From assembly GCA_002373165.1 (NCBI GenBank), contig DFJS01000082.1, positions 1-20,576 on the forward strand: DNA of 20,576 nt, written 5' to 3'. The notes under the pieces are model-generated. The model made no database searches. It worked only from the letters and a program-made list of their open reading frames with translations, and was not told the DNA's origin. Of this stretch, positions 7,119 through 13,694 are shown one piece after another (position 1 is the first letter of the stretch; each line of letters begins with the position of its first letter). The DNA is from Ruminococcus sp. UBA3665. Its GTDB lineage: Bacteria; Bacillota; Clostridia; Oscillospirales; Ruminococcaceae. The position numbers and the translations under genes are program-made.

Positions 7119-7814
7119 ATGAAAAAGAAAAAACATCGCCGGAAACGGCAGAAATATCAATATCGGGGCGAAGTGACAATTTCTCCGCTTGCGTGGATTG
7201 TCGGCCTGATTTCTCTGCCGTTCCTGCTGTTTTTACTCATAGCGAGCATCCGGGAGGGTGTTTTCTGGGAAATTTTATTTTCCTGTCTGTTTCTGCTGAT
7301 GCCCGTGTATCTGATTTTAAGCATCAACTGGAAAATTACTTACGATGCCGTCGGCTTTACTTACCGGAATTTTTTTAGAATTTCGAGATATTACAAATAC
7401 AGCGAAATCACGAAAATTTTCGAGGACAAAAACAGCTGTATCTATATCGGCCGGAAAAAAATTGCCGTAGACAGCACGGCGACTGGAGATTTTCAATTCA
7501 TGCAATGGGTGAAGCGTCACGCCAGAAAAGCGCAGTATCTCACAGCACGGGACAGAAAGCTGTTCAACGGCAACATCCGCGGCGCAGATGAACTTGTATT
7601 TGTCTATTTTCTGATTCTGGCGTTTCTCTGCGTACCGCTGATTCTGATGCTGGTCAGTCATGAAAATTCAGAAGATATTTTTATCGCGGGCGGAATGATT
7701 CTCCTGCCATGGATTCTGACCGGAATCATTAGTAATTATATTCTAAGTCATGCGGACAAATATCCCAGAGCCGTCCGGCTGATTGTGCAGGAAGATGCTA
7801 TTATCAAAAAATAA
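7119..7814 (+). CDS. Four-helix membrane protein with a PH-like middle domain
   Basis: A 231-residue integral membrane protein with a very basic N-terminus (MKKKKHRRKRQK). Hydrophobic segments fall at about 23-43, 48-70, 159-180 and 187-209. The loop between the second and third (about 71-136) has a repeating beta-like pattern (ITYDAVGFTYRNFF, RYYKYSEITKI, SCIYIGRKKIAVD) that recalls bacterial PH-like domains next to membrane helices. No transporter motif is seen, and it is not RibU-like. It starts 5 nt after the HAD gene with GAGAAAGGC upstream, and is the last gene before the terminator, so it is co-transcribed with the riboflavin genes. Its function is unknown. Confidence 0.8.
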   Translation: MKKKKHRRKRQKYQYRGEVTISPLAWIVGLISLPFLLFLLIASIREGVFWEILFSCLFLLMPVYLILSINWKITYDAVGFTYRNFFRISRYYKYSEITKIFEDKNSCIYIGRKKIAVDSTATGDFQFMQWVKRHARKAQYLTARDRKLFNGNIRGADELVFVYFLILAFLCVPLILMLVSHENSEDIFIAGGMILLPWILTGIISNYILSHADKYPRAVRLIVQEDAIIKK

Positions 7815-7858
7815 AAAATCAGGCAGTATGTTTTTTGCATACTGCCTGTTGATTTTTT
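7813..7858. terminator. Bidirectional terminator between convergent operons
   Basis: AGGCAGTATG (7821-7830) pairs perfectly with CATACTGCCT (7838-7847) around a seven-base loop. A tract of A on the left (7813-7818) and TTTTTT on the right (7853-7858) let it work for both the + strand riboflavin unit and the - strand dapB, whose stop is at 7860-7862. Confidence 0.88.
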
Positions 7859-7859
7859 C

Positions 7860-8621
7860 TTAGTCGCTCATGAGTGCACTCATATCGTACATGCCGGATT
7901 TCTGATTTTTCAGGAACACGGCCGCATTGACTGCGCCGACGGCAAAGACTTCCTTCGATGCCGCACTGTGCGAAAGTGTAATGACTTCGTCATGACCGGC
8001 AAAAATAATATCATGTTCGCCGACGATGGTGCCGCCCCGGATGGCATGTAAGCCAATCTCGGTTTTTTCGCGCTTCTGGCGTTTGGAATGGCGGTCGTAA
8101 ACATAGTGATACTGATGATCAAGCGATTGATTAATGGCATCGGCAATCATCAGAGCCGTACCGCTGGGAGCATCGATTTTCTGATTGTGATGCTTCTCGA
8201 CAATTTCAATATCGAACTGATTGCCCAGAATCGAAGTCGCTTTTTTGGCAAGCTGTACCAGCAGGTTAATCCCCAGCGACATGTTGAACGAGAAGAACAC
8301 AGGAATGCTTTCAGAAGCTTTCTTGATTTTGGCAATCTGTTCTTCGGAATAGCCCGTTGTCGCAAGCACACAAGGCACGCCGTTCACGAGACAGTAATTC
8401 AGAAGCTGATCCAGAATTGCCGGGTTGGAAAAATCAATCATCACATCAGGTTTTTCCGGTACAGCGGAGAAATCCGGATAAATCGGGAAATCGGCATAAG
8501 CATCTGTTTTCAGGTCAACGCCGGCACAGATGATGCAGTCATCTCTTCCGGATGCGGCCGCAGCGACGGCGTGACCCATTTTTCCGGATGCCCCGGAAAT
8601 GAGAATTTTTGTCTGTTCCAT
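7860..8621 (-). CDS. dapB: 4-hydroxy-tetrahydrodipicolinate reductase DapB
   Basis: Reduces 4-hydroxy-tetrahydrodipicolinate to tetrahydrodipicolinate in the diaminopimelate/lysine pathway. The 253 residues start with the Rossmann signature GASGKMGHAV (10-19). Other family features are the FSNPA region (64-68), ATTGYS (87-92) and the substrate loop EKHHNQKIDAPSGTA (142-156) with H144, H145 and K148. HAIRGGTIVGEHDIIF is typical of the C-terminal lid. The start has AGAGGT 8 nt upstream on the - strand. It follows dapA by 22 nt and is the last gene of the asd-dapA-dapB unit. Meso-diaminopimelate is needed for peptidoglycan and, via dipicolinate, for spores. Confidence 0.97.
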   Translation of the reverse strand: MEQTKILISGASGKMGHAVAAAASGRDDCIICAGVDLKTDAYADFPIYPDFSAVPEKPDVMIDFSNPAILDQLLNYCLVNGVPCVLATTGYSEEQIAKIKKASESIPVFFSFNMSLGINLLVQLAKKATSILGNQFDIEIVEKHHNQKIDAPSGTALMIADAINQSLDHQYHYVYDRHSKRQKREKTEIGLHAIRGGTIVGEHDIIFAGHDEVITLSHSAASKEVFAVGAVNAAVFLKNQKSGMYDMSALMSD

Positions 8622-8643
8622 GTTTTTTACCTCTATTTCAGAA

Positions 8644-9546
8644 TTAATCCACGACAGAAACGGGCATTCCCAGACGCTGCATAGCAGACATCAGCCGTGC
8701 CAGATTATCAGCCGTCATTTTTGTCAGCGGCATACGGCAGGCTCCGGCAGGCATACCAAGCTGATTCATAGCTTCCTTGATGGGAATCGGATTGACTTCG
8801 CAGAACAGAGAATTGATTAATTCCAGATATTTCAGCTGAAGTTCTCCGGCCTTCTTGAAATCATTGTTCAGGCACAGCTGTGTGATTTCGTGCGTTTCCT
8901 TCGGGAGAATATTGGATAATACGGAAATAACGCCCTTTCCGCCGAGGGACATAATCGGGACGATCATATCATCATTGCCGCTGTAGATGTCAATCAGATC
9001 GCCGCAGGCAGCCGCAACCTGTGCGGTATAGCTGATATTGCCGGAAGCTTCTTTGATAGCGGCGATATTCTTGTGATGTGCCAGCTTTTCCAGCGTTTCC
9101 ACAGTGATATTCATGCCTGTTCTGCCGGGGATGTTATACAGAATAATCGGGATTTTAACGCTGTTTGCGATAATCGTGAAATGATCCAGCAGTCCGGACT
9201 GTGTCGTCTTGTTATAATACGGCGTAACCAGAAGCAGACCGTCCGCACCGAGGTTCTGTGCTTCGACAGAGAGTTCAATTGCATAGCGGGTGTCATTGCT
9301 TCCTGTTCCGGCGATAACCGGGATTCTGTGGTTGGTATAATCCACAGCGAATTTAATACACTCACGGTGTTCGGCATCGGACATAGTAGAAGATTCGCCT
9401 GTTGTGCCGCAGATGACAATGGCATCTGTGCCGTTGTCAATCTGATAATCGATATTTTTGCCGAGACCTTCGTAATTAATCGAACCGTCCAGATTGAACG
9501 GGGTTGTAATGGCGACAGCCGCGCCAGTAAAGATAGTATGTTTCAT
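8644..9546 (-). CDS. dapA: 4-hydroxy-tetrahydrodipicolinate synthase DapA
   Basis: Condenses aspartate semialdehyde with pyruvate, the committed step towards diaminopimelate. It is a TIM-barrel class I aldolase of 300 residues, close to normal. GTTGE (47-51) holds the substrate-binding threonines; Y137 and R142 in YNIPGRT complete the active site; the Schiff-base lysine is K165 in AAIKEASG. YYNKTTQ (110-116) has Thr where many relatives have Pro. GAGG lies 9 nt upstream of the ATG on the - strand. It is preceded by asd (24 nt away), which makes its substrate, and followed by dapB, which uses its product. Confidence 0.97.
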   Translation of the reverse strand: MKHTIFTGAAVAITTPFNLDGSINYEGLGKNIDYQIDNGTDAIVICGTTGESSTMSDAEHRECIKFAVDYTNHRIPVIAGTGSNDTRYAIELSVEAQNLGADGLLLVTPYYNKTTQSGLLDHFTIIANSVKIPIILYNIPGRTGMNITVETLEKLAHHKNIAAIKEASGNISYTAQVAAACGDLIDIYSGNDDMIVPIMSLGGKGVISVLSNILPKETHEITQLCLNNDFKKAGELQLKYLELINSLFCEVNPIPIKEAMNQLGMPAGACRMPLTKMTADNLARLMSAMQRLGMPVSVVD

Positions 9547-9570
9547 AGGATAAAACCTCGCATTTCTGAT

Positions 9571-10653
9571 TTAGTCAAAATAGCCCTTTGCTGCCAGGAG
9601 TTCTGCCAGAAGTACGCCGCCGCCGGCCGCACCGCGCAGAGTGTTGTGCGACAGGCACACAAATTTGTAATCATACTGAGTATCTTCACGCAGACGGCCC
9701 ACAGAAACTGCCATGCCGCCTTCCAGCATTCTGTCCAGTTTGGCCTGGGGTCTGTTGTCTTCTGTAAAATAATGAATAAACTGCTTCGGAGCAGAAGGCA
9801 GTTCCAGTTCCTGCGGAACGCCCTTGAAGTCTTCCCAGAGTTTCAGAATTTCTTCTTTGGAAGGCTTATTCTCAAACGTAACAAACACAGCCGCGGTATG
9901 ACCGTTGGAGACAGGCACGCGCAGACACTGGGTTGTGATATTGGGTGTTTCTGCCTTGACAATTTCGCCGTTTTTGATTTCGCCCCATACTTTCAGCGGT
10001 TCCTGTTCGGATTTTTCTTCTTCGCCGCCAATGAAGGGAATCAGATTATCTACCATTTCCGGCCATGTTTCAAACGTTTTTCCTGCGCCGGAGATTGCCT
10101 GGTAAGTGCAGGCCAGCACGTTTTTCAGCCCGAACTTTCTCAGCGGATGCAGTGCCGGCACATAGCTCTGAATCGAGCAGTTGGACTTGACGGCAATAAA
10201 GCCGCGCTTGGTGCCCAGACGCTTTCTCTGGGATTCGATAATTTCCACATGCTCCGGGTTGAGTTCCGGCACAATCATGGGAACATCCGGCGTAAATCTG
10301 TGTGCGGAATTGTTGGAGATGACCGGGCATTCTGCCTTGGCATAGCGTTCTTCCAGAGCCTTGATCTCATCTTTTTTCATATCCACAGCGCAGAAGACAA
10401 AATCTACCTGGGAGACAATTTCTTCCATATCGGCATTGAGGTCTTTGACAATCATGTTTTTCAGATTTTCCGGAATGGGTTCATCCATTGCCCACTTTGC
10501 GCCGGCAGCTTCTTCATAAGTCTTGCCTGCACTTCTGGGGGATGCCGCCAGAACGGTTACATTGAACCACGGATGATTGGCCAGCAGTGTGGCAAACCGC
10601 TGTCCTACCATGCCTGTTGCACCTAAGATTCCGACTTTGTACTGTTTCATCAT
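9571..10653 (-). CDS. asd: Aspartate-semialdehyde dehydrogenase (archaeal/fungal-like type)
   Basis: Converts aspartyl phosphate to aspartate semialdehyde with NADPH, supplying lysine/diaminopimelate and the threonine/methionine branch. The N-terminus has the Rossmann signature GILGATGMVGQRF (8-20). The catalytic cysteine is C159 in KSNCSIQS, and H252 in SNGHTAAVFV is the likely acid/base. The overall pattern fits the second asd class (TIGR00978-like, common in archaea, fungi and many clostridia) rather than the E. coli type. An upstream frame extension to 10728 overlaps the leader terminator and is rejected: the chosen ATG at 10653 has AAAGGAG 7 nt upstream; 10650 is an alternative. It is the first gene under the lysine riboswitch. 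Confidence 0.95.
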   Translation of the reverse strand: MMKQYKVGILGATGMVGQRFATLLANHPWFNVTVLAASPRSAGKTYEEAAGAKWAMDEPIPENLKNMIVKDLNADMEEIVSQVDFVFCAVDMKKDEIKALEERYAKAECPVISNNSAHRFTPDVPMIVPELNPEHVEIIESQRKRLGTKRGFIAVKSNCSIQSYVPALHPLRKFGLKNVLACTYQAISGAGKTFETWPEMVDNLIPFIGGEEEKSEQEPLKVWGEIKNGEIVKAETPNITTQCLRVPVSNGHTAAVFVTFENKPSKEEILKLWEDFKGVPQELELPSAPKQFIHYFTEDNRPQAKLDRMLEGGMAVSVGRLREDTQYDYKFVCLSHNTLRGAAGGGVLLAELLAAKGYFD

Positions 10654-10689
10654 CACATAACTCCTTTGGAAAAATAAATTTTTCAGAAA

Positions 10690-10722
10690 ACAAAAAACCG
10701 GGATTCCTCTTGAAAACCGGTT
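10690..10722 (-). terminator. Intrinsic terminator of the lysine riboswitch
   Basis: On the - strand AACCGG (10722-10717) pairs with CCGGTT (10701-10696), an internal loop is followed by TTC/GAA pairing around AAGAG, and a run of T follows (10695-10692). It lies between the lysine aptamer and asd. A CATCATGTG within aptamer helix P5 (10781-10773) is exactly complementary to CACATGATG (10731-10723) just before this stem; pairing of the two is a candidate antiterminator. Confidence 0.75.
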
Positions 10723-10738
10723 CATCATGTGTTATAAT
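10710..10738 (+). promoter_or_regulatory. Predicted + strand promoter antisense to the lysine riboswitch
   Basis: TTGAAA (10710-10715), a 17-nt spacer and a perfect TATAAT (10733-10738) form a strong sigma-A-like promoter. Its transcript would begin near 10745, copy the complement of the whole lysine aptamer, and continue towards queA at 11009. No better promoter for queA is visible. It overlaps the - strand terminator, so the match could partly be chance, and no transcript has been seen. Confidence 0.55.
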
Positions 10739-10757
10739 AGAAACAGGCAGAGTATGC

Positions 10758-10928
10758 CCGACAGCTCTCCATCACATGATGACAGTACCAGACCTGTTCG
10801 GCCGGATACCAGAAGCAGAACCTGTTCAGGAAGAAATTCTGCCTCTTCGGCGGCATTGCCTTTTGCTGTCCGTCACAGAACCGAACTTTCTCCGGAACAG
10901 GTACTGATCGTAGCCGCGCCTCTGTCTT
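10758..10928 (-). promoter_or_regulatory. Lysine riboswitch (L box) in the asd leader
   Basis: Read on the - strand, all conserved blocks of the lysine aptamer appear in order: AGAGGCGCG (10923-10915), AGTA, GCCGCCGAAG (about 10854-10845), CTTCTGG, ACTGTCATC and GGAGAGCTGTC (10770-10760). Helix P1 pairs GACAG (10926-10922) with CTGTC (10764-10760); P5 is the CATC-ATGT-GATG hairpin. The terminator downstream gives an off-switch on lysine binding. Such switches usually sit before lysC or a transporter; here the target is asd-dapA-dapB, so lysine would reduce the whole branch. Boundaries are good to within a few bases. Confidence 0.93.
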
Positions 10929-10936
10929 CTTATTTA

Positions 10937-10965
10937 ATCATAGCATGAATTGACAGATTTGTCAA
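10937..10965 (-). promoter_or_regulatory. Sigma-A type promoter for asd-dapA-dapB
   Basis: On the - strand TTGACA (10965-10960) is separated by exactly 17 nt from TATGAT (10942-10937), nearly the vegetative consensus. Transcription would start near 10930, just before the lysine aptamer. The -35 box is half of the TTGACA-GATT-TGTCAA inverted repeat (10950-10965). Confidence 0.85.
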
Positions 10966-11008
10966 TAGCAAATTGAAAAATTTTTTATCAGGAAAGGAAA
11001 TTTTAAGT

Positions 11009-12037
11009 ATGCAAACGTCTGATTTTTATTATGATCTTCCGGAAGAGCTGATTGCACAGCATCCGGCCGAACCAAGAAGCAGCTCCCGGCTGATGGCTGT
11101 CGGCAGGGAAACAGGAGATTTGCAGCATCTGCATTTTTACGATCTGGGAAAATTAGTCAGACCCGGCGATTTGCTGGTAATGAACGATTCCAGAGTGCTC
11201 CCGGCCAGACTGTACGGCGAAAAAGAAACAACAGGCAGTTTTGTCGAATTTCTGCTTTTGAAGCAGACCGGCGAAAAACAATGGGAAATTATCTGCCGTC
11301 CGGGCAAAAAATGTAAGCCCGGCGCAAAGTTCCGCTTTGGCGGCGGCAGATTATCTGCCGAAATTCTGGAAGTCAAAGACGACGGCAACCGGATTGCCAA
11401 ATTTGAATGCGACGGGAGTTTTTATACAGCTCTGGAAGAAGTCGGTCAGATGCCGCTGCCGCCGTATATCACAGAAAAGCTGGAAGACAAAGAACGCTAT
11501 CAGACTGTCTATTCCAGAGAGCTGGGGTCTGCGGCCGCTCCTACCGCCGGACTGCATTTTACAAAAGAAATGCTTGCCGATCTGCAAAATCAGGGCGTGA
11601 ATCTGGCATATGTCACGCTTCATGTAGGACTGGGAACGTTCCGCCCCGTCAAAGAACAGGATATTCTGAAACATCATATGCATTCCGAACATTTTATGTT
11701 ACCGCAGGAAACAGCAGACCTCATCCGGCAGACAAAACAAAACGGCGGACGGGTAATTTCCGTCGGCACAACCACCTGCCGGACTCTCGAATCCGCCGCC
11801 CGGCGATGCCCCGGCGGTCTGACCGCCTGCGAAGGCGATACGGATATTTTCATCTATCCGGGCTATGAATTTCAGGTCATCGACGGCCTGATTACTAACT
11901 TTCATCTGCCGGAATCGACTCTGATTATGCTTGTTTCGGCCTTTCTGGGCTATGACCGTACGATGAATGCCTACAAAACCGCTGTCGAACAGAAATACCG
12001 GTTCTTTTCCTTCGGCGATGCCATGCTGATTCTCTGA
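11009..12037 (+). CDS. queA: S-adenosylmethionine:tRNA ribosyltransferase-isomerase QueA
   Basis: Transfers the ribosyl group of S-adenosylmethionine to preQ1-modified tRNA to form epoxyqueuosine at the wobble base. The 342-residue protein shows family landmarks in order: FYYDLPEELIAQHPAEPR near the start, DLLVMNDSRVLPARLYG, LHVGLGTFRPV, HMHSEHF and VGTTTCRTLES, ending in the typical YRFFSFGDAMLI. Length is normal. The ATG at 11009 has AAAGGA (10993-10998) at 10 nt; an upstream TTG frame at 10973 has no Shine-Dalgarno. It stands alone between the divergent lysine operon and the sigma-factor unit, with its own terminator. Its promoter is probably the one at 10710-10738. Confidence 0.97.
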   Translation: MQTSDFYYDLPEELIAQHPAEPRSSSRLMAVGRETGDLQHLHFYDLGKLVRPGDLLVMNDSRVLPARLYGEKETTGSFVEFLLLKQTGEKQWEIICRPGKKCKPGAKFRFGGGRLSAEILEVKDDGNRIAKFECDGSFYTALEEVGQMPLPPYITEKLEDKERYQTVYSRELGSAAAPTAGLHFTKEMLADLQNQGVNLAYVTLHVGLGTFRPVKEQDILKHHMHSEHFMLPQETADLIRQTKQNGGRVISVGTTTCRTLESAARRCPGGLTACEGDTDIFIYPGYEFQVIDGLITNFHLPESTLIMLVSAFLGYDRTMNAYKTAVEQKYRFFSFGDAMLIL

Positions 12038-12040
12038 AAC

Positions 12041-12074
12041 TTTTCCCGGCTTACCTGCCGGGAAAAATTTTTTC
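12041..12074 (+). terminator. Intrinsic terminator after queA
   Basis: TTTTCCCGGC (12041-12050) pairs perfectly with GCCGGGAAAA (12057-12066) around TTACCT, followed by ATTTTTTC. It separates queA from the sigma-factor unit. Confidence 0.9.
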
Positions 12075-12143
12075 AAAAAAAACTTAGTGTTTTTCTGCGC
12101 CTGCCTCGTCTAATAAGTGAAAAGCTCAGAAAGGAGTCCGGTT

Positions 12144-12692
12144 ATGGATCATGGCGCAGGTAGCTACCGCCGTTTTCTGAATGGAGATGACTCCGGCATG
12201 GTCGATCTGATTCGCGAATATAAAGACGGCCTGATGCTGTATCTCAACAGTTTTACAGAAAATCTCACACTCGCCGAGGACTGCGTACAGGAGACTTTTA
12301 TCCGTCTTGCCATTAAAAAGCCGAAATTCAGAGGAAACTCTTCTTTTAAGACCTGGCTGTATACCATCGGCCGGAATGTGGCGATCGACTGCCTGCGAAA
12401 ACAAAAAAATCCGCTTCCGCTGGACGAAATCGCCGAACTGGCCGATCTGCATGATCTGGAACAGGAATATCTCCGGGAAGAACGAAAAATTGCCGTGCAC
12501 AAAGCCATCCGGAAATTAAAGCCGGACTATCAGCAGGTGATTATTCTTGCCTATTTTGAAGAGTTCAGCAATCAGGAAATCGCCGGCATGATGCGCAAAA
12601 CCCGCAAACAGACGGAAAATCTTCTGTATAATGCCCGGAAAGCTCTGAAATCCGAACTTGAAAAGGAAGGCGTTAGCGATGAAAACTTATGA
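12144..12692 (+). CDS. ECF-like RNA polymerase sigma factor
   Basis: A 182-residue sigma-70 family protein with only regions 2 and 4, the layout of ECF (group 4) factors. Region 2 (about 18-88) includes AEDCVQETFIRL and FKTWLYTIGRNVAIDCLRK, for core and -10 binding. Region 4 (about 116-170) includes KPDYQQVIILAYFEEFSNQEIAGMM and a helix-turn-helix, for -35 binding. AAGGAG (12131-12136) lies 7 nt before the ATG. The stop overlaps the next gene by 14 nt, as is usual for sigma/anti-sigma pairs. The next two genes encode exported dockerin proteins, which suggests that the regulon includes cell-surface or cellulosome functions; target promoters are not visible here. Confidence 0.9.
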   Translation: MDHGAGSYRRFLNGDDSGMVDLIREYKDGLMLYLNSFTENLTLAEDCVQETFIRLAIKKPKFRGNSSFKTWLYTIGRNVAIDCLRKQKNPLPLDEIAELADLHDLEQEYLREERKIAVHKAIRKLKPDYQQVIILAYFEEFSNQEIAGMMRKTRKQTENLLYNARKALKSELEKEGVSDENL

Positions 12693-13674
12693 ACAAATGG
12701 CCGAGGCGGTTTTTGCTGCCCGTGCCGAGCATTTCCGCAGACAGCTCCGCCGGAAGCGCATTGCCGTCCGCTGCGTGCCGGCAGCCGCGAGCTTCTGCTT
12801 TGCGGTAGTGCTGGGGACACAGTTCTGGGAAGACAGGCAGGAACTGCCGAAACTTCCGGCACTGCCCGAAACTTCCGTTCCGGAAACAGAAACAATTCCG
12901 GAAACAGTTTCTGAACCAGTCATGACAGAGACTGTTCCGGAAACAATCCCGGAACTTATCATGACAGAATCAATTCCGGAGACAGTTCCCGAACCAGTCA
13001 TGACAGAATTAATCCCGGAAACAGTTCCTGAACCAGTCATGACAGAACTAATTCCGGAAATAGTTCCTGAACCAGTCATAACAGAAACTATTCCGGAAAC
13101 AGTTCCTGAACCCGTCGAGACAGAACTAATTCCGGAAGCAGTTCCCGAACCAGTCATGACAGAAACAATTCCGGAGACAGTTCCCGAACCAGTCATGACA
13201 GAAACAATTCCGGAAACAGTTCCCGAACCGGTCATGACAGAAACGATTCCGGAAACAATCCCCGAACCCACCGAGACAGAAACAGTTCCGGAGACAGAAA
13301 ATTCCGCCCCCGTCCTCAGCAGAGTGATTCTGAAACTGTATGCGGCAGGCTCTGCTTCGCCGGAAATGCCTGAAATACCCGTTTCTCCGGTTTCGGAATA
13401 TGAAGAAGTTCCCTTTCTGCTGACGGGCTATCAGCTCCCGGAAAAAGCCGTGGGCGAATGGTTCGATACAGTGAATCTCACAATCCGCTATCCGGATGGC
13501 ACAAGTCAGCAGGTTCTCGATATGGGTGATGCCTATCTGGTGCAGAATACCCCTTACGGTTCGCTGGCGGCCGTGCGCTTCAAGGAAGAGAATGTGTATT
13601 ATCTCTTCCGCAACAGTATGCTGAGTGAAGAAGAATATCAGATGCTTCTGGAAGATTCTGGTATTCTGCAATAA
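12679..13674 (+). CDS. Membrane-anchored repeat-stalk protein, probable anti-sigma factor/sensor
   Basis: A 331-residue protein with a short, basic N-terminus (1-30, RRQLRRKR), one membrane segment (about 31-50), a long outside stalk of ten 13-residue repeats of consensus TETIPETVPEPVM plus a partial one (70-207), and a C-terminal globular domain (about 210-331) with LLTGYQLPEKAVGEWFDTV and a beta-rich LTIRYPDGT. The topology (cytoplasmic tail, one helix, stalk, sensor) matches sigma/anti-sigma pairs such as SigI/RsgI of cellulolytic clostridia. No HxxxCxxC zinc motif is seen in the tail. The start overlaps the sigma gene by 14 nt (AAGGAAGG upstream at 12663-12670). Its role as anti-sigma factor is inferred from this arrangement. 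The C-terminal domain's ligand is unknown. Confidence 0.85.
   Translation: MKTYEQMAEAVFAARAEHFRRQLRRKRIAVRCVPAAASFCFAVVLGTQFWEDRQELPKLPALPETSVPETETIPETVSEPVMTETVPETIPELIMTESIPETVPEPVMTELIPETVPEPVMTELIPEIVPEPVITETIPETVPEPVETELIPEAVPEPVMTETIPETVPEPVMTETIPETVPEPVMTETIPETIPEPTETETVPETENSAPVLSRVILKLYAAGSASPEMPEIPVSPVSEYEEVPFLLTGYQLPEKAVGEWFDTVNLTIRYPDGTSQQVLDMGDAYLVQNTPYGSLAAVRFKEENVYYLFRNSMLSEEEYQMLLEDSGILQ
12886..13299 (+). repeat. 39-bp tandem repeat array coding for 13-residue units
   Basis: Ten full 39-bp units and a partial one encode TETIPETVPEPVM-like repeats. The last units are almost identical (the seventh and eighth of the TETI/TELI set differ at only two or so bases), while the first are more diverged. 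The unit length is a multiple of three, so gain or loss of copies keeps the frame. The - strand and other frames also lack stops across the array; these are not genes. Confidence 0.92.
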
Positions 13675-13694
13675 AATTTCAAGAGGTGATTTGC

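Noticed and set aside
9073..10626. 517-codon + strand frame opposite dapA and asd
   Set aside because: It overlaps two certain enzymes on the other strand, has cysteine- and histidine-rich low-quality sequence and no ribosome binding site. It results from base composition at third positions.
10970..11009. Extended queA start at TTG 10973 or a promoter with -35 at 10950
   Set aside because: No Shine-Dalgarno precedes 10973, and no acceptable -10 lies 16-18 nt after TTGACA 10950 on the + strand; conserved QueA sequence begins after ATG 11009.
12081..12116. ECF-type autoregulatory promoter before the sigma gene (AAC ... CGTC)
   Set aside because: CGTCTAA at 12107-12113 resembles an ECF -10 region, but the nearest AAC (12081-12083) is 23 nt away instead of 16-17. 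The promoter for this unit remains unidentified.
12687..13271. Long - strand open frame with MTGSGTVSGIVSV-type repeats across the tandem array
   Set aside because: It is the complement of the 39-bp repeat, whose unit has no stops in several frames. It has no Shine-Dalgarno and overlaps a well-supported + strand gene.
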